64,000 nt of DNA from Shimia sp. R10_1 (GCF_017744095.1 NZ_JAGHQX010000005.1:62001-126000); one strand, 5' to 3'. Positions 45,727 through 54,960 are shown, counted from the stretch's first letter. Program-made: numbers and translations. Notes: a model not told the origin generated them from the letters alone.

Positions 45727-47991
45727 ATGCGTAAAGCTGCATTTCAACTGTGCGAAGTGAGCAGCGTCGATCTTGCCGGGGCAAGGTTGCTCTCTTGTGT
45801 TACGAGCTCTGAGGGTGAGGGCGGTGAAGCCCAGGCGTTTTTTAAGTCAGGTGTTGATGCCGCGGCTTTTGAGGCGCGGACAGGCACAGAGATCTTGGGG
45901 CGTCGCAGCATTGGCAGCGCGGCAGTGCTCCACCTCAGCTACACGGGTATCAACCCGCAGCTACACTTTCAGAACTCACAATTCAGCTTGCCGCTCACAC
46001 AATCAGAGGGAGAATTGTTTGAGGGGCTGAATGTTGCGTTGGCAGTGCGCAATGGCGAAACGGCGACGGCCACACTGGCTTGGCTTCGGTATCATTGTGC
46101 ACGTCACAACCTGCAAGGCGCAGTGATTCTGGATCGCGCGCGGCCGGGTGCCGATCAAGACTACATTGCGGATGTTGAGGCCGGACTTTCCGAAATTAAG
46201 GGCCTAAAGCAGGTTTTGGTCGTGCGCTTTGATGTGCCGCTTGGTCATGAGGATCAGCCTGCAGAGGCACATCCGATCAACGCGCCCGATGCCCCCGGCA
46301 AAGACCGCATGGAAATTCCGGAGGCTGCGCCGTGGGAGTCCCCGCTTGGGGAAGTGCAGGTTTTTGAGTTGCTGCGGCACCGTTGGCTTAACAGTGCACG
46401 GGCTGTCGCCTTGTTGGATATCTCTGATTTGGTGAGCGAAACCACCGGGAAAGGGACCAAAGGGCGCACGTTGTTTGATATGGCTGTAAAGTCGGAGAGC
46501 GGTGTGGTGACGCTCTTGGGACAGCATTGCTATCCGTGGCGCGTGCGGAAGGATCAAGAGGCCACGCATGCCGACCATATTTGTGTTCAGTTTGATGCCA
46601 CCAAACTGCGCCGCCGCTGGGTGATCGCCCCTAAAAAGGCGGCAAAAAATGTGGTTTGGCGCTTGATCCGCGTGGTTGGGGCACAAACACAAGCCGACGA
46701 ATGGGTTAAGTTTTATCGCTGTATGGCCTTGCGCCATCCAACGCCGAATGTTGGGCGTATTGTGCCCAAGACATCTCTGATCGAGGACCGCGAACTGCTC
46801 AAGCTTGCGCGTAAGAAGTTTGATCACAAGCCACTTCGCATGCCAGAGATCCCAGCGCCGAAGGTAGACCCGGCAGAGAATGATGTGGCCATCATTACCT
46901 GTATGAAGAACGAAGGCCCCTTCATTCTGGAATGGCTCGCGTATCACCGGGCGATCGGCGTGAACAGGTTCCTTGTTTATACCAACGATTGCAATGATGG
47001 CACAGATAGCTTCTTGGATTTATTGCAAGAAAAGGGGTTTGTTCAACACAGAGACAACCCTTTCAAAGGTACGGATCTCAAGCCGCAACATGCGGCATTG
47101 CAGGCAGGTGAGGCTGAACCAGTGATCCAAAACGCCGATTGGGTCATCTCTATGGATGTGGATGAGTTCATCAATGTGAAAACCGGCGACGGCACGCTGG
47201 CGGCACTTTTCAAAGCTGTCGGGGATGCCAATTTGATCTCCTGCACATGGCGGCTGTTTGGCAATTCCGATGTGCATGAATACAGCGATGCGCCGCTTAT
47301 GGCACAATTTACACGTTGTGCGCTTGAGCAAACCCGTAAACCGCATCAAGCTTGGGGATTTAAGACGCTCTATCGAAACATCGGGCTTTTCAAAAAGCTG
47401 GGTGTGCATCGACCCAAGGGGCTCAATCCTCAGCTTTGGTCGCATATCCATTGGGTTAACGGCTCCGGACAAGCCTTGCCCAAAGATATGTATCGCAATG
47501 CATGGCGATCCACGGCGAGTACCGTTGGCTATGATCTGGTGCAGCTCAATCACTACGCCGTGCGATCTGCGGAGAGCTTTCTGGTAAAGCGTGATCGAGG
47601 TCGTGTGAACCATGTCGACCGAGACCAAGGCATGGCCTATTGGTTCCGAATGAACAACAATACAGTTGAAGACACCTCCATTCAGAGAATGATGCCAGCC
47701 ATGCAGGCCGAAATGGATCGTCTTCTGTCAGACCCGGAGATCGCCGCAGCGCATGCGTTTTCGGTAGAGCGTCATCAAGAAAAGATCCGAGAGCTTCGTA
47801 AAACATCAAACTATTCAAAATTTTACGAGGATTTGACGAGCGCTAGGCAAGAACGGTTGGCCCGCTTGCACCCGCATTTTGGGGCCAATGTTTTTTTGGC
47901 GGGCCCTGAGGTTATCCCGGATTGGGTGGTGGAACGCGACCTGCCTGATGATTTCTTTTTTACAGTCGAGAAACAAGACACAGCACATTGA
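45727..47991 (+). CDS. large glycosyltransferase family 2-like protein, two-part
   Basis: The C-terminal half (from about residue 380) is a complete PF13704-type transferase: ITCMKNEGPFILEWLAYHRA, FLVYTNDCNDGTDS, VISMDVDEFINV, CTWRLFGNSD, LGVHRPKG and NHYAVRSAESFLVK. It is about the size of the whole protein encoded just upstream. The N-terminal ~370 residues have no motif I recognise; fragments such as VALLDISDLVSE and WRVRKDQEATHADH suggest a diverged transferase-like or regulatory domain. ATG at 45727 with AAAGGCG upstream, 44 bases after the preceding gene. Confidence 0.8.
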   Translation: MRKAAFQLCEVSSVDLAGARLLSCVTSSEGEGGEAQAFFKSGVDAAAFEARTGTEILGRRSIGSAAVLHLSYTGINPQLHFQNSQFSLPLTQSEGELFEGLNVALAVRNGETATATLAWLRYHCARHNLQGAVILDRARPGADQDYIADVEAGLSEIKGLKQVLVVRFDVPLGHEDQPAEAHPINAPDAPGKDRMEIPEAAPWESPLGEVQVFELLRHRWLNSARAVALLDISDLVSETTGKGTKGRTLFDMAVKSESGVVTLLGQHCYPWRVRKDQEATHADHICVQFDATKLRRRWVIAPKKAAKNVVWRLIRVVGAQTQADEWVKFYRCMALRHPTPNVGRIVPKTSLIEDRELLKLARKKFDHKPLRMPEIPAPKVDPAENDVAIITCMKNEGPFILEWLAYHRAIGVNRFLVYTNDCNDGTDSFLDLLQEKGFVQHRDNPFKGTDLKPQHAALQAGEAEPVIQNADWVISMDVDEFINVKTGDGTLAALFKAVGDANLISCTWRLFGNSDVHEYSDAPLMAQFTRCALEQTRKPHQAWGFKTLYRNIGLFKKLGVHRPKGLNPQLWSHIHWVNGSGQALPKDMYRNAWRSTASTVGYDLVQLNHYAVRSAESFLVKRDRGRVNHVDRDQGMAYWFRMNNNTVEDTSIQRMMPAMQAEMDRLLSDPEIAAAHAFSVERHQEKIRELRKTSNYSKFYEDLTSARQERLARLHPHFGANVFLAGPEVIPDWVVERDLPDDFFFTVEKQDTAH

Positions 47992-48090
47992 GTATCCCTT
48001 GGATTGAAAATCAAATGGAAACAGTGCAGCGTGTCACGAGAACGCCCGGTAAGACGGCGAAAGATCTAATATGAAACAGGCGGACTGGGA

Positions 48091-49632
48091 ATGAAGCTTC
48101 CAACGATTGCGGCACTTTGGATGGAAGGGCCGCTCAGCTATCTTGAGCAACTTTGCTTAAAGTCTTTTGTGGACGCTGGGCACCGGGTTGTCCTGTATCA
48201 CTATGGCCCTTTGCAGAATGTGCCGGATGGGATTGAGCTTGCGGATGCGAGCCCGATTTTGCCCAGAACAGATTTTCTGACACATCAGCGCACTGGAAGC
48301 CCGGCTCTGCATTCCGACTTGTTCCGCTACAAGATGTTGGCGCAAAGCGAAAACACCATTTGGGCGGACACGGATGCCTACTGCATGAAGCCGTTTGAGA
48401 CACCCAATGGTCACTTTTACGGTTGGGAAAGTTCCAAGCATATCAACGGTGGCGTTCTGGGCTTGCCGCAGGACAGCGAAACACTGCGCGCTTTGCTGGA
48501 GTTCACATCCGATGAATTCGCAATACCGAGCTGGTACGGCAAAGACTACCAGCAGGAGTTGGAAGCAGCGCGTGATGCTGGCCAGCCAGTTCATGCAAGT
48601 GAACAGCCCTGGGGCGTCTGGGGGCCACACGCTGTAACACATTTCTTGCATGAAACAGGCGAGGCGCGTTTTGCGCTGCCTCAAGAGGGCCTCTATCCAT
48701 TCACGTTCAAAGACCGCCGCAAAATGCTGCGTCGCAACTTTGACGTCAGTCCCTACATTACAGACAACACATTCTCTGTTCATCTCTATGGGCGGCGGAT
48801 GCGCGCGCGCCTTGTCGAGCGGGAAGGTGGCGTGCCTCATCCCAAGTCTCTCTTGGGGACATTGCTCAAGAAACATGATGTTGATCCCCTTAAGGCGCCT
48901 ATCCCGGTGAAACCCAAGCCCGCTGGTGTTGCCCCAGTACAAACCATTGAAAAGGTTGGGCGCGGGCAGGTGAACCTGACGGATCTTGCCGACAGTCTCG
49001 AACTTGATCGGGGATCTTCTAAGCATCGTTATACCGAGCTCTATCAACTCCTGTTGTTGCAGTATCGCAATCGCAAGATTGAGTTCATGGAAATTGGGCA
49101 AGAGGCGATGGCATCGCCGGAACAAGGCCATGCTGACGGTGCAGAAGTCCCTTCAGTTCAGATGTGGCTAGAGTATTTCCCTAAAGGCCAAGTTTCTAGA
49201 CTGGTGCATGGCGAGGCGGCGGCCTTTACGGATGATCGGCTCGCTCAGATGGCTTGTCGTCTTGAGGATCGGGCGAGCATCAAGGCAGCGGTCCCGCAGA
49301 ACAGTAAATTTGACGTGATTATCGACGATGCCACCCAAGCAAGTCATCATCAGCAAAATGCCTTTCTGGAACTGTTCCCGAAAATCAAATCTGGCGGTAT
49401 CTACATTATTGAAGATTTACGCTGGCAGCCGAACAAGCTTGAGATTTCTGGTGTGACCAAAACGTCTGAGCTTTTTGAAAGTTATCGCAAGACTGGCGTA
49501 TTTGAGCACAGTGACAAAGATATCGCTGATGCCTTTAACGCGCTGCGAGTGGATTTTTCTGGCTGCTTCATGTTCCAGGTTGATTTTGACAAATCCAAAC
49601 GCAACCAACTGCTTGTGGTCCACAAACGATGA
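48091..49632 (+). CDS. glycosyltransferase-methyltransferase fusion
   Basis: The N-terminal ~270 residues resemble DXD-containing sugar-transferase (capsular/OCH1-like) proteins: SDLFRYKMLAQ, a WADTDAYCM motif with DTD, and HINGGVLGLP. A Pro/Lys-rich linker lies around 275-300. The C-terminal ~210 residues resemble CmcI-type class I methyltransferases: FMEIGQEAMA in place of the usual glycine-rich SAM loop, MWLEYFPKGQV, FDVIIDDATQASHH and IKSGGIYIIEDL. The SAM loop is degenerate, so activity is uncertain. Its stop overlaps the next gene as ATGA. A role in decorating and capping a surface glycan is plausible. Confidence 0.7.
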   Translation: MKLPTIAALWMEGPLSYLEQLCLKSFVDAGHRVVLYHYGPLQNVPDGIELADASPILPRTDFLTHQRTGSPALHSDLFRYKMLAQSENTIWADTDAYCMKPFETPNGHFYGWESSKHINGGVLGLPQDSETLRALLEFTSDEFAIPSWYGKDYQQELEAARDAGQPVHASEQPWGVWGPHAVTHFLHETGEARFALPQEGLYPFTFKDRRKMLRRNFDVSPYITDNTFSVHLYGRRMRARLVEREGGVPHPKSLLGTLLKKHDVDPLKAPIPVKPKPAGVAPVQTIEKVGRGQVNLTDLADSLELDRGSSKHRYTELYQLLLLQYRNRKIEFMEIGQEAMASPEQGHADGAEVPSVQMWLEYFPKGQVSRLVHGEAAAFTDDRLAQMACRLEDRASIKAAVPQNSKFDVIIDDATQASHHQQNAFLELFPKIKSGGIYIIEDLRWQPNKLEISGVTKTSELFESYRKTGVFEHSDKDIADAFNALRVDFSGCFMFQVDFDKSKRNQLLVVHKR

Positions 49633-50534
49633 GTGACGTTGCTTGGGAAGATCAAACCAAGGCGCAGTGGCAGGCCGAGATGGCGCGGTTCGGTGAGGAG
49701 CGCGGTTTCTTTGAAGCATTAGGAGACGAGCACAGCGCGCTTTATGTCAAGAACGGCAAAACATTGATCGTGACATTTGAGAACTTGGATCATGTCTACT
49801 CTCGTGCCGAAGATCGCATGCCCTGGGGCTATGATTTTGTGACATCCAGAGGGTGGTCGATGCTGGGTCTGATGGCGCATGGCTGGACATGGTATCGCGA
49901 TGAGGCCGTGTTCGACTTCTTTGACCGTTTGCGCGATGAGGGGTTTTTTGCACAGTTTGACAACGTTGTTTTCTACGGCGCTTCGATGGGGGGCTATGCC
50001 GCTGCGGCGTTTTCTTCTGCGGCACCGGGTGCAAATGTAATCTGTATTTCGCCGCAAGCGACTCTGGATCGAGACATCGCTGGCTGGGAGACGCGCTATC
50101 ATAAAGCGTGGCGCCGCTCCTATAAGGGGCGGTATGGGTATGCGCCGGACTTGATTGAGGGCGCGCAGAAAGTGAGCTTGTTTTATGATCCGCGTTCACA
50201 CTTGGATGCGATGCATGCGGCGCTCTTTCGTGGGGGTAATCTGACAAAATACAGATGTCGGTTCATGGGGCACAGGCTCGCATCTCTGTGGCAGCAGATG
50301 GGTGTGTTAAAGCCTGTGGTCGAAGGCTGCGTGGCGGGAAGTATGACGGAATATGATTTCTATCGCCTTATGCGCAACAGGCGTGAAATTGCTCGTTTTC
50401 AGAAGCAGCTTCTGAAGACACTCGAAGACAAAAACAGGCCGGGGCTGATCGCCCAGTATTGCGCTGCTGTGCTTGCGCGTCGGCGCGCTCCACATTTTCG
50501 AAAAGCGCTCAGAGCGGCGCGGTTGCAACTTTAG
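49629..50534 (+). CDS. alpha/beta-hydrolase-like protein of unknown function
   Basis: A 301-residue soluble protein. The only strong motif is a nucleophile elbow, VVFYGASMGGYAAAAF (GxSxG), after a strand, with an earlier LIVTFENLDHVY strand. This fits an alpha/beta-hydrolase fold. A later catalytic Asp could be in VSLFYDPRSHLD and a His in CRFMGHRLAS. It overlaps the upstream fusion gene by four bases and so is probably part of the same glycan-modification pathway, perhaps as an esterase or acyl-transfer enzyme. Relatives in roseobacters have been given unrelated names; I make no firm functional call. Confidence 0.6.
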   Translation: MSDVAWEDQTKAQWQAEMARFGEERGFFEALGDEHSALYVKNGKTLIVTFENLDHVYSRAEDRMPWGYDFVTSRGWSMLGLMAHGWTWYRDEAVFDFFDRLRDEGFFAQFDNVVFYGASMGGYAAAAFSSAAPGANVICISPQATLDRDIAGWETRYHKAWRRSYKGRYGYAPDLIEGAQKVSLFYDPRSHLDAMHAALFRGGNLTKYRCRFMGHRLASLWQQMGVLKPVVEGCVAGSMTEYDFYRLMRNRREIARFQKQLLKTLEDKNRPGLIAQYCAAVLARRRAPHFRKALRAARLQL

Positions 50535-50554
50535 ACCGACTGCACCTTTGCACC

Positions 50555-51571
50555 TCAGCTGTGCTTTAGCGTATCGCCAAAGCTGATGGTGGGAGCCAAG
50601 GTGACAGCTGCGTCTTTTTCTATGCCCTTGGTACGCGCGGCAATGATTTCGGCAGCTTTGATGCCAATTTCACGACGGCAGGCATCCATGGTGGCCAATT
50701 GTCGGGGCAGGCCCTGCAGCAGTTCAACACCATTGAAACCTGCGAGCCCGATCTGGCCCGGCACGTCGATGCCTTTCTCCAGAAGGTAGAGCAGGCCGCC
50801 TGCGCCGATCATGTCGTTGCTGTAGTATATGAAATCAATATCGGGGCTGCGCTCCAGCACGGCTTGGGTCATCTCGCGGCCCTTTGCGAGAGCAGATCCG
50901 CCGGAATAAAATTCCCGATCTGCCACTTCTATTCCAGATTTGGCGAGAACTTCGGTGAAGCCTTCGAACCTTTTGCGGGCGCGGTGATCGAGCGGCATCT
51001 TGGTGCCCAAGAATGCAATCTTTTTGTAGCCTGCCTTTAGAATGGCTGCTGCCATTTCGCGGCCTGCGCGACGGTGGGAAATGCCCACCATGGCGTCCAC
51101 AGGTTCGCCATCTGTATCCATGATCTCCACAACAGGAATGCCGCTCGCATTCAACATGGCCCGGGCTGCTTCTGTATGTTCAAGCCCGGCAACAATCACG
51201 CCTGAAGGGCGCCATGACAGCATTTCGTAGAGCACCTTTTCCTCTTTTTCCGGGAGATAGTCGGTGACGCCCACAACGGGCTGAAGCTCGGTATCTTCGA
51301 GCACCTGACTGATGCCGCTGAGCACTTCTGGAAATACCATGTTGGAAAGCGAGGGGATGATGACGGCGACAAGGTTGACCCGTTGGCTTGCCAGAGCGCC
51401 GGCAATTTTGTTGGGCACATAGCCCAGCTCTTTGGCGGCACGCAGGACTTTGTCGCGGGTTGCGGGTGAGACATCTCCGCGGTTGCGCAACACGCGGCTG
51501 ACCGTCATTTCAGACACCCCCGAAGCCTCAGAAACATCACGAAGGGTCAAAGAACGATTTTGTTGAGTCAC
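50555..51571 (-). CDS. LacI family transcriptional regulator
   Basis: Cytoplasmic repressor with an N-terminal helix-turn-helix (LTLRDVSEASGVSEMTVSRV, residues 8-27) and a hinge helix NKIAGALAS. A periplasmic-binding-like effector domain includes VAVIIPSLSNMVFPEVL, KIAFLGTKMPLDHRA, DFIYYSNDMIGAGGL and GLAGFNGVELLQG. The overall look is that of GntR-type (gluconate) LacI proteins. GTG start. No sugar-catabolic operon is adjacent, and I see no clear operator in the ~95 bp upstream, so the target is unknown. Confidence 0.9.
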   Translation of the reverse strand: MTQQNRSLTLRDVSEASGVSEMTVSRVLRNRGDVSPATRDKVLRAAKELGYVPNKIAGALASQRVNLVAVIIPSLSNMVFPEVLSGISQVLEDTELQPVVGVTDYLPEKEEKVLYEMLSWRPSGVIVAGLEHTEAARAMLNASGIPVVEIMDTDGEPVDAMVGISHRRAGREMAAAILKAGYKKIAFLGTKMPLDHRARKRFEGFTEVLAKSGIEVADREFYSGGSALAKGREMTQAVLERSPDIDFIYYSNDMIGAGGLLYLLEKGIDVPGQIGLAGFNGVELLQGLPRQLATMDACRREIGIKAAEIIAARTKGIEKDAAVTLAPTISFGDTLKHS

Positions 51572-51667
51572 AGACTGTCATCCCCATATGGTCGCTTTGA
51601 TGTTATCGCGATCACCGGCGCGTGTTCAAGCGATCAGTCTTCAGACTGTACTCATTGAGTGTTATGA

Positions 51668-53221
51668 TTAAGTGTCTGCGGATATGGCAAAACAGGTTAC
51701 GGGGTCTTTTACATTGTGCAATGTGACTTCGCCCAAGGATTTACAGCCCACTTCGTGACGCGCCACCTCGTCTGACACCACAATGCGGTGGCCAAGCTTT
51801 TTGCCATAGTCGCCCAGCCGTGCGGCGACATTCGCGGGCCTGCCGATGACGGTAAAATCCAGACGTTCGCGGGATCCGATATTGCCGTAAGTGACACGGC
51901 CGTAGGAAATTCCGATCGAGCAATCGCAGCGTATGGGCGGGTCTTCGTCGCGCAGTGCCTCAAGCTGTTGGACAATTTCGCGCGCGGCGTGCAAAGCGGC
52001 GGCACTTGCATCGGTGCCATCTTCGGTGTCTGGAAACACGGCCAGCACAGCGTCGCCAATGAATTTGAGCACTTCGCCGCCGTGGCTTTCAATTATGGTG
52101 GAGGCGGTCTCAAAGAATGTGTTGAGCAGGTTGATATAGGCTGCGCGGCCCAGTTCCTCTTCCATACGAGTGGAGTCGCGCAGATCGCAAAACATGATGG
52201 CGGCGTCGATGTCATCGCCATCGCCGCGCCGGATTTCTCCGCCCAGAACGCGTGCGCCTGTGCGCGGCCCAACATAGGTTTCAAGCAAAGATTGTGCGTT
52301 TTCTTTTTGCGTGAAGACCTCAAAGAAGCGGCTGATCACGCTGGAGACTTCAAAGATCAGGCCAAGATTGGCAGTGGTGAAACCTTTGGGGTGGTCGCTG
52401 GTCAGTGTTAGCACATTGATCTGGCCGTTTGAAAAAAACAGTGGCATGGCCACATAGTCTGTGGCGCCCTCGGCCCTCAGTTCGTCCATGATTGGGAATT
52501 TCATGTCCAGCCCTGGCACATCAAGCTTCTGGCGGACGCCACCAAGGCCCTGGCTGACGTGATAGAGCGGACTGTTGAGATAGCTTGGGTGGTTGTGGAG
52601 ATCGTAGGACGGGGTGTAGGTGGTGATCTCGTCGGTGTCGCGTGTCCAGATATAGTGACGCCCTGCGATCATTGGATGTAAAGACCAAATCATGGCGGCC
52701 ATGCGTTTGATAGCGATGCCGCTTTCCTGCATTTTGCGCCCCAGAGCCGCCATGAAATCTTCTGGTGTCTTTTCAAATGCCGCCCATCGCATCAGCCAGT
52801 CGACCAGAGGGCCGGTGATATTGCCATCGGTCACAGGCTCAAGCTGAGCACCGCCAAAATCCACCTCTACGCCTGCCTCGGGCATGAAGCCAATATGGCC
52901 GTTGATGGCGCGGCTCTCTGGCATGGCGTCATCATAAGACCAGACGCCATTTGTGATGGTGTGACCGTCCAGCAGGATATCGCGGTAGCGGGCGGTGCCT
53001 TTGAATGGGCAGAAGGTTTTCAGCGCGTTTTGCGGCGAAAGCGGCACGAGGATGTCATCGCGCGGGATGTAGACCTGTGGTGTGAGCCTGGTTTCATACA
53101 TGACCTTGGCGCGGCGGCTTTCGGCGAGCACCGTTCCGTTGCGTAATATGCGGACGTCTGCATCAATAGGTTTGATCTCTATGCCGTAGCCGGCGTTGGT
53201 GCCAAATTTCGAGCCTTCCAT
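51668..53221 (-). CDS. DUF427 - sensor - class III adenylate/guanylate cyclase
   Basis: Soluble signalling protein of 517 residues. Residues ~20-115 are a DUF427 domain (VYIPRDDI, FCPFKGTARY, GVWSYDDAMP). The middle (about 125-330) looks like a GAF-type sensor region (MPLFFSNGQINVLTLTS). The C-terminal ~170 residues are a class III cyclase: metal-binding Asp in MFCDLRDST and FIGDAVLAVF, Lys in VLKFIG, and the Asn/Arg pair in VIGRPANVAARL. A Thr in LDFTVIG sits at the substrate-specifying position. The ATG at 53221 is preceded by AGGGAGAG; the frame runs on to 53308. No membrane segment. Probable product cAMP. Confidence 0.85.
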   Translation of the reverse strand: MEGSKFGTNAGYGIEIKPIDADVRILRNGTVLAESRRAKVMYETRLTPQVYIPRDDILVPLSPQNALKTFCPFKGTARYRDILLDGHTITNGVWSYDDAMPESRAINGHIGFMPEAGVEVDFGGAQLEPVTDGNITGPLVDWLMRWAAFEKTPEDFMAALGRKMQESGIAIKRMAAMIWSLHPMIAGRHYIWTRDTDEITTYTPSYDLHNHPSYLNSPLYHVSQGLGGVRQKLDVPGLDMKFPIMDELRAEGATDYVAMPLFFSNGQINVLTLTSDHPKGFTTANLGLIFEVSSVISRFFEVFTQKENAQSLLETYVGPRTGARVLGGEIRRGDGDDIDAAIMFCDLRDSTRMEEELGRAAYINLLNTFFETASTIIESHGGEVLKFIGDAVLAVFPDTEDGTDASAAALHAAREIVQQLEALRDEDPPIRCDCSIGISYGRVTYGNIGSRERLDFTVIGRPANVAARLGDYGKKLGHRIVVSDEVARHEVGCKSLGEVTLHNVKDPVTCFAISADT

Positions 53222-53347
53222 GGGTGGTCTCTCCCTGCCGCGCGTGGTCTGGTCTAATGTGGGATCTGAGGGCGGGCCCAACAAGGTGTGTGTGCTGGTT
53301 TCACCCAATCGTGTCTGGCGCGTCGTGTGGCACGATGCAGCGCGCGC

Positions 53348-54052
53348 TCAGAGCACCTCGATGACCTCTTTGTCTATGGACAGCACATAGCCTTTGCGGG
53401 CGATGTTTTTCACCAGGAGCTGGCTGACCATCTGGTTGCCAAGGGAATCTCGCAGGCGTTTGATGCGGGTGGCCCCGGCGGCTTCCTCACAGTCGGCTTC
53501 GGATTTACCAGAGATCATGCTTTCCAGTTCGACGCCGGAGAGCACATCATCATCCATGCGCGCCTCGGCCAGAACGGAGAGTGTCTCCATCGCGGCATCG
53601 GTCAGTTTGAAGCCCATTTCGTTGAGGTAGACGGTTTTCTCTTCGCGGCTGACAATCAGGGAGGTTACCTGAATGCCGGCGCGTTCGATCTGTGCCATGC
53701 GGCGGTTCAGTAGCACGAGCGCCACCAGGCAGATCAGAGCGGCGAGCATCATGGCGGTGGCAAACACCAGCAACACGAGGATCACGAGCCGGTAGCTTGA
53801 CAGCGTGTCGGCAAAGGCGGTGCCTGATTGGGCGAGGATTTCCAGCAACTTGATTTCGGCCTGCCCGGTCAGGGCGTCGTTTTCCATAAACAGCTGCTCG
53901 ACGCGGGCGTTGAACGCATTGGCATCAGGCAGGGTCAACAGCAGGACTGCGGCCCCGATCAACAGGATCGAGACCACCGCTCCGATGCCGAAAATCACAA
54001 TTCGCCCGCCGCTGCGTCGTGTATCAATAACGGAGGTAGAATTGTCCTGCAC
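53348..54052 (-). CDS. membrane-anchored winged-helix protein (putative regulator)
   Basis: Two hydrophobic helices (IVIFGIGAVVSILLIGAAVL and the LVILVLLVFATAMMLAALIC region) flank a ~60-residue loop, probably periplasmic. The C-terminal ~110 residues resemble an OmpR/PhoB-type winged helix: VYLNEMGFKLTDAAMETLSVL, then TRIKRLRDSLGN and NIARKGYVLSID, where VRGKGYRL is usual. This order (membrane first, DNA-binding domain last) is the reverse of ToxR and CadC. The longest frame begins at TTG 54085, but GTG 54052 is preceded by a GGGAAAAAAG purine tract and overlaps the upstream gene less. The regulator call is an inference from the fold resemblance. Confidence 0.6.
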   Translation of the reverse strand: MQDNSTSVIDTRRSGGRIVIFGIGAVVSILLIGAAVLLLTLPDANAFNARVEQLFMENDALTGQAEIKLLEILAQSGTAFADTLSSYRLVILVLLVFATAMMLAALICLVALVLLNRRMAQIERAGIQVTSLIVSREEKTVYLNEMGFKLTDAAMETLSVLAEARMDDDVLSGVELESMISGKSEADCEEAAGATRIKRLRDSLGNQMVSQLLVKNIARKGYVLSIDKEVIEVL

Positions 54053-54326
54053 TGTCTTTTTTCCCGGAGAGTTTTGAGGTGTCAAATACGGAGAGGACGT
54101 TTAGCAGCGTCCAACCATCGCGGCCAATGCGCGCGGCGACTTCCTGCTGAGCGGAGGCTTTGTCACAGCCTTGCTGCAGCGCAACCACACCGTAGTGCAG
54201 GCGCAGGGGGCCGTCTTTCTTGGCTTTGTAATCGGCGTAGCATTCCGCAGCGAGGGCCCCGTTTGGCAAGGCCAGGGCGGCGGCGCAGAGGGCGGCGCAA
54301 ATCGGGTATCTGATCCTAATTTTCAT
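54024..54326 (-). CDS. small exported protein of unknown function
   Basis: The ATG at 54326 opens a signal peptide (RIRYPICAALCAAALALPNGALA, cleaved before AECYADY). The mature part of ~76 residues has two Cys (AECYADYKA, LQQGCDKAS), probably disulphide-bonded in the periplasm, and an alpha/beta-like tail WTLLNVLSVFD. I know similar short proteins only as hypothetical proteins from roseobacters. Its 3' end overlaps the start of the next minus-strand gene. An upstream start at 54368 would spoil the signal peptide. Confidence 0.65.
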   Translation of the reverse strand: MKIRIRYPICAALCAAALALPNGALAAECYADYKAKKDGPLRLHYGVVALQQGCDKASAQQEVAARIGRDGWTLLNVLSVFDTSKLSGKKDSAGQFYLRY

Positions 54327-54498
54327 GGCGCCACACTGCGCTGGGCGGCGTTGATATTCAATAACCAATCCGCATGCGGGGGTGGATATGAGATAACAAC
54401 CACCTGATATTGTGAGATTTTATTGATCTGGTCGAAACAGGCAACATCCGCCGGTCACTGAACCGGTTTCTTTTGAAAAATCGCGAAAGGATGTTGTT

Positions 54499-54960
54499 AT
54501 GACTTCGAAATCTTTCATTGCTGCCGTGTTGAGCGCCGCTCTTGTGATCACCGGCGTGTCTGCACCCAAAGCCCATGCCCTAGATGAAGATGCGATTGGA
54601 GCGCTGCTGTTTGGCGGGCTGGCGCTGGCGGTGATCGGGGCGGCGGTTGCAGATCACAAGGATGATAAAGACGACAAACCCCGCTACACATACGAGCCGA
54701 GCAAATCGCAAAAACCAGTGAAGCCTGAGAAGGTGAAAAAACGCAAGTCCTGGTTGCCGAGCCACTGCTCCAAACGGTTCGAGACCCATCGTGGCAAAGT
54801 CATTCAGGCCTATGGTCAACGCTGTCTTTTCCGCGCGGAGTACCCGGCCTATCGGTTGCCTGAAAAATGCTATTTCGAGGCGCGGGGCAAAAAACGCAAG
54901 ATTTCCGGCTATCGCACCAACTGCTTGAACCGGAATGGCTATCAGGTGGTTTGGCGGTAA
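54499..54960 (+). CDS. exported basic protein of unknown function
   Basis: A 153-residue protein with a signal peptide (SFIAAVLSAALVITGVSAPKAHA), then a hydrophobic GALLFGGLALAVIGAAVA that could be a membrane anchor. A Lys/Asp/Pro-rich linker (ADHKDDKDDKPRYTY) leads to a Cys-containing C-terminal domain with four Cys (PSHCSKRF, GQRCLFRA, PEKCYFEA, RTNCLNRN), likely two disulphides. AAAGGA precedes the ATG by eight bases. It ends 31 bases before an intrinsic terminator, so it is a single-gene transcript. Function unknown; a periplasmic or envelope role is inferred. Confidence 0.75.
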   Translation: MTSKSFIAAVLSAALVITGVSAPKAHALDEDAIGALLFGGLALAVIGAAVADHKDDKDDKPRYTYEPSKSQKPVKPEKVKKRKSWLPSHCSKRFETHRGKVIQAYGQRCLFRAEYPAYRLPEKCYFEARGKKRKISGYRTNCLNRNGYQVVWR

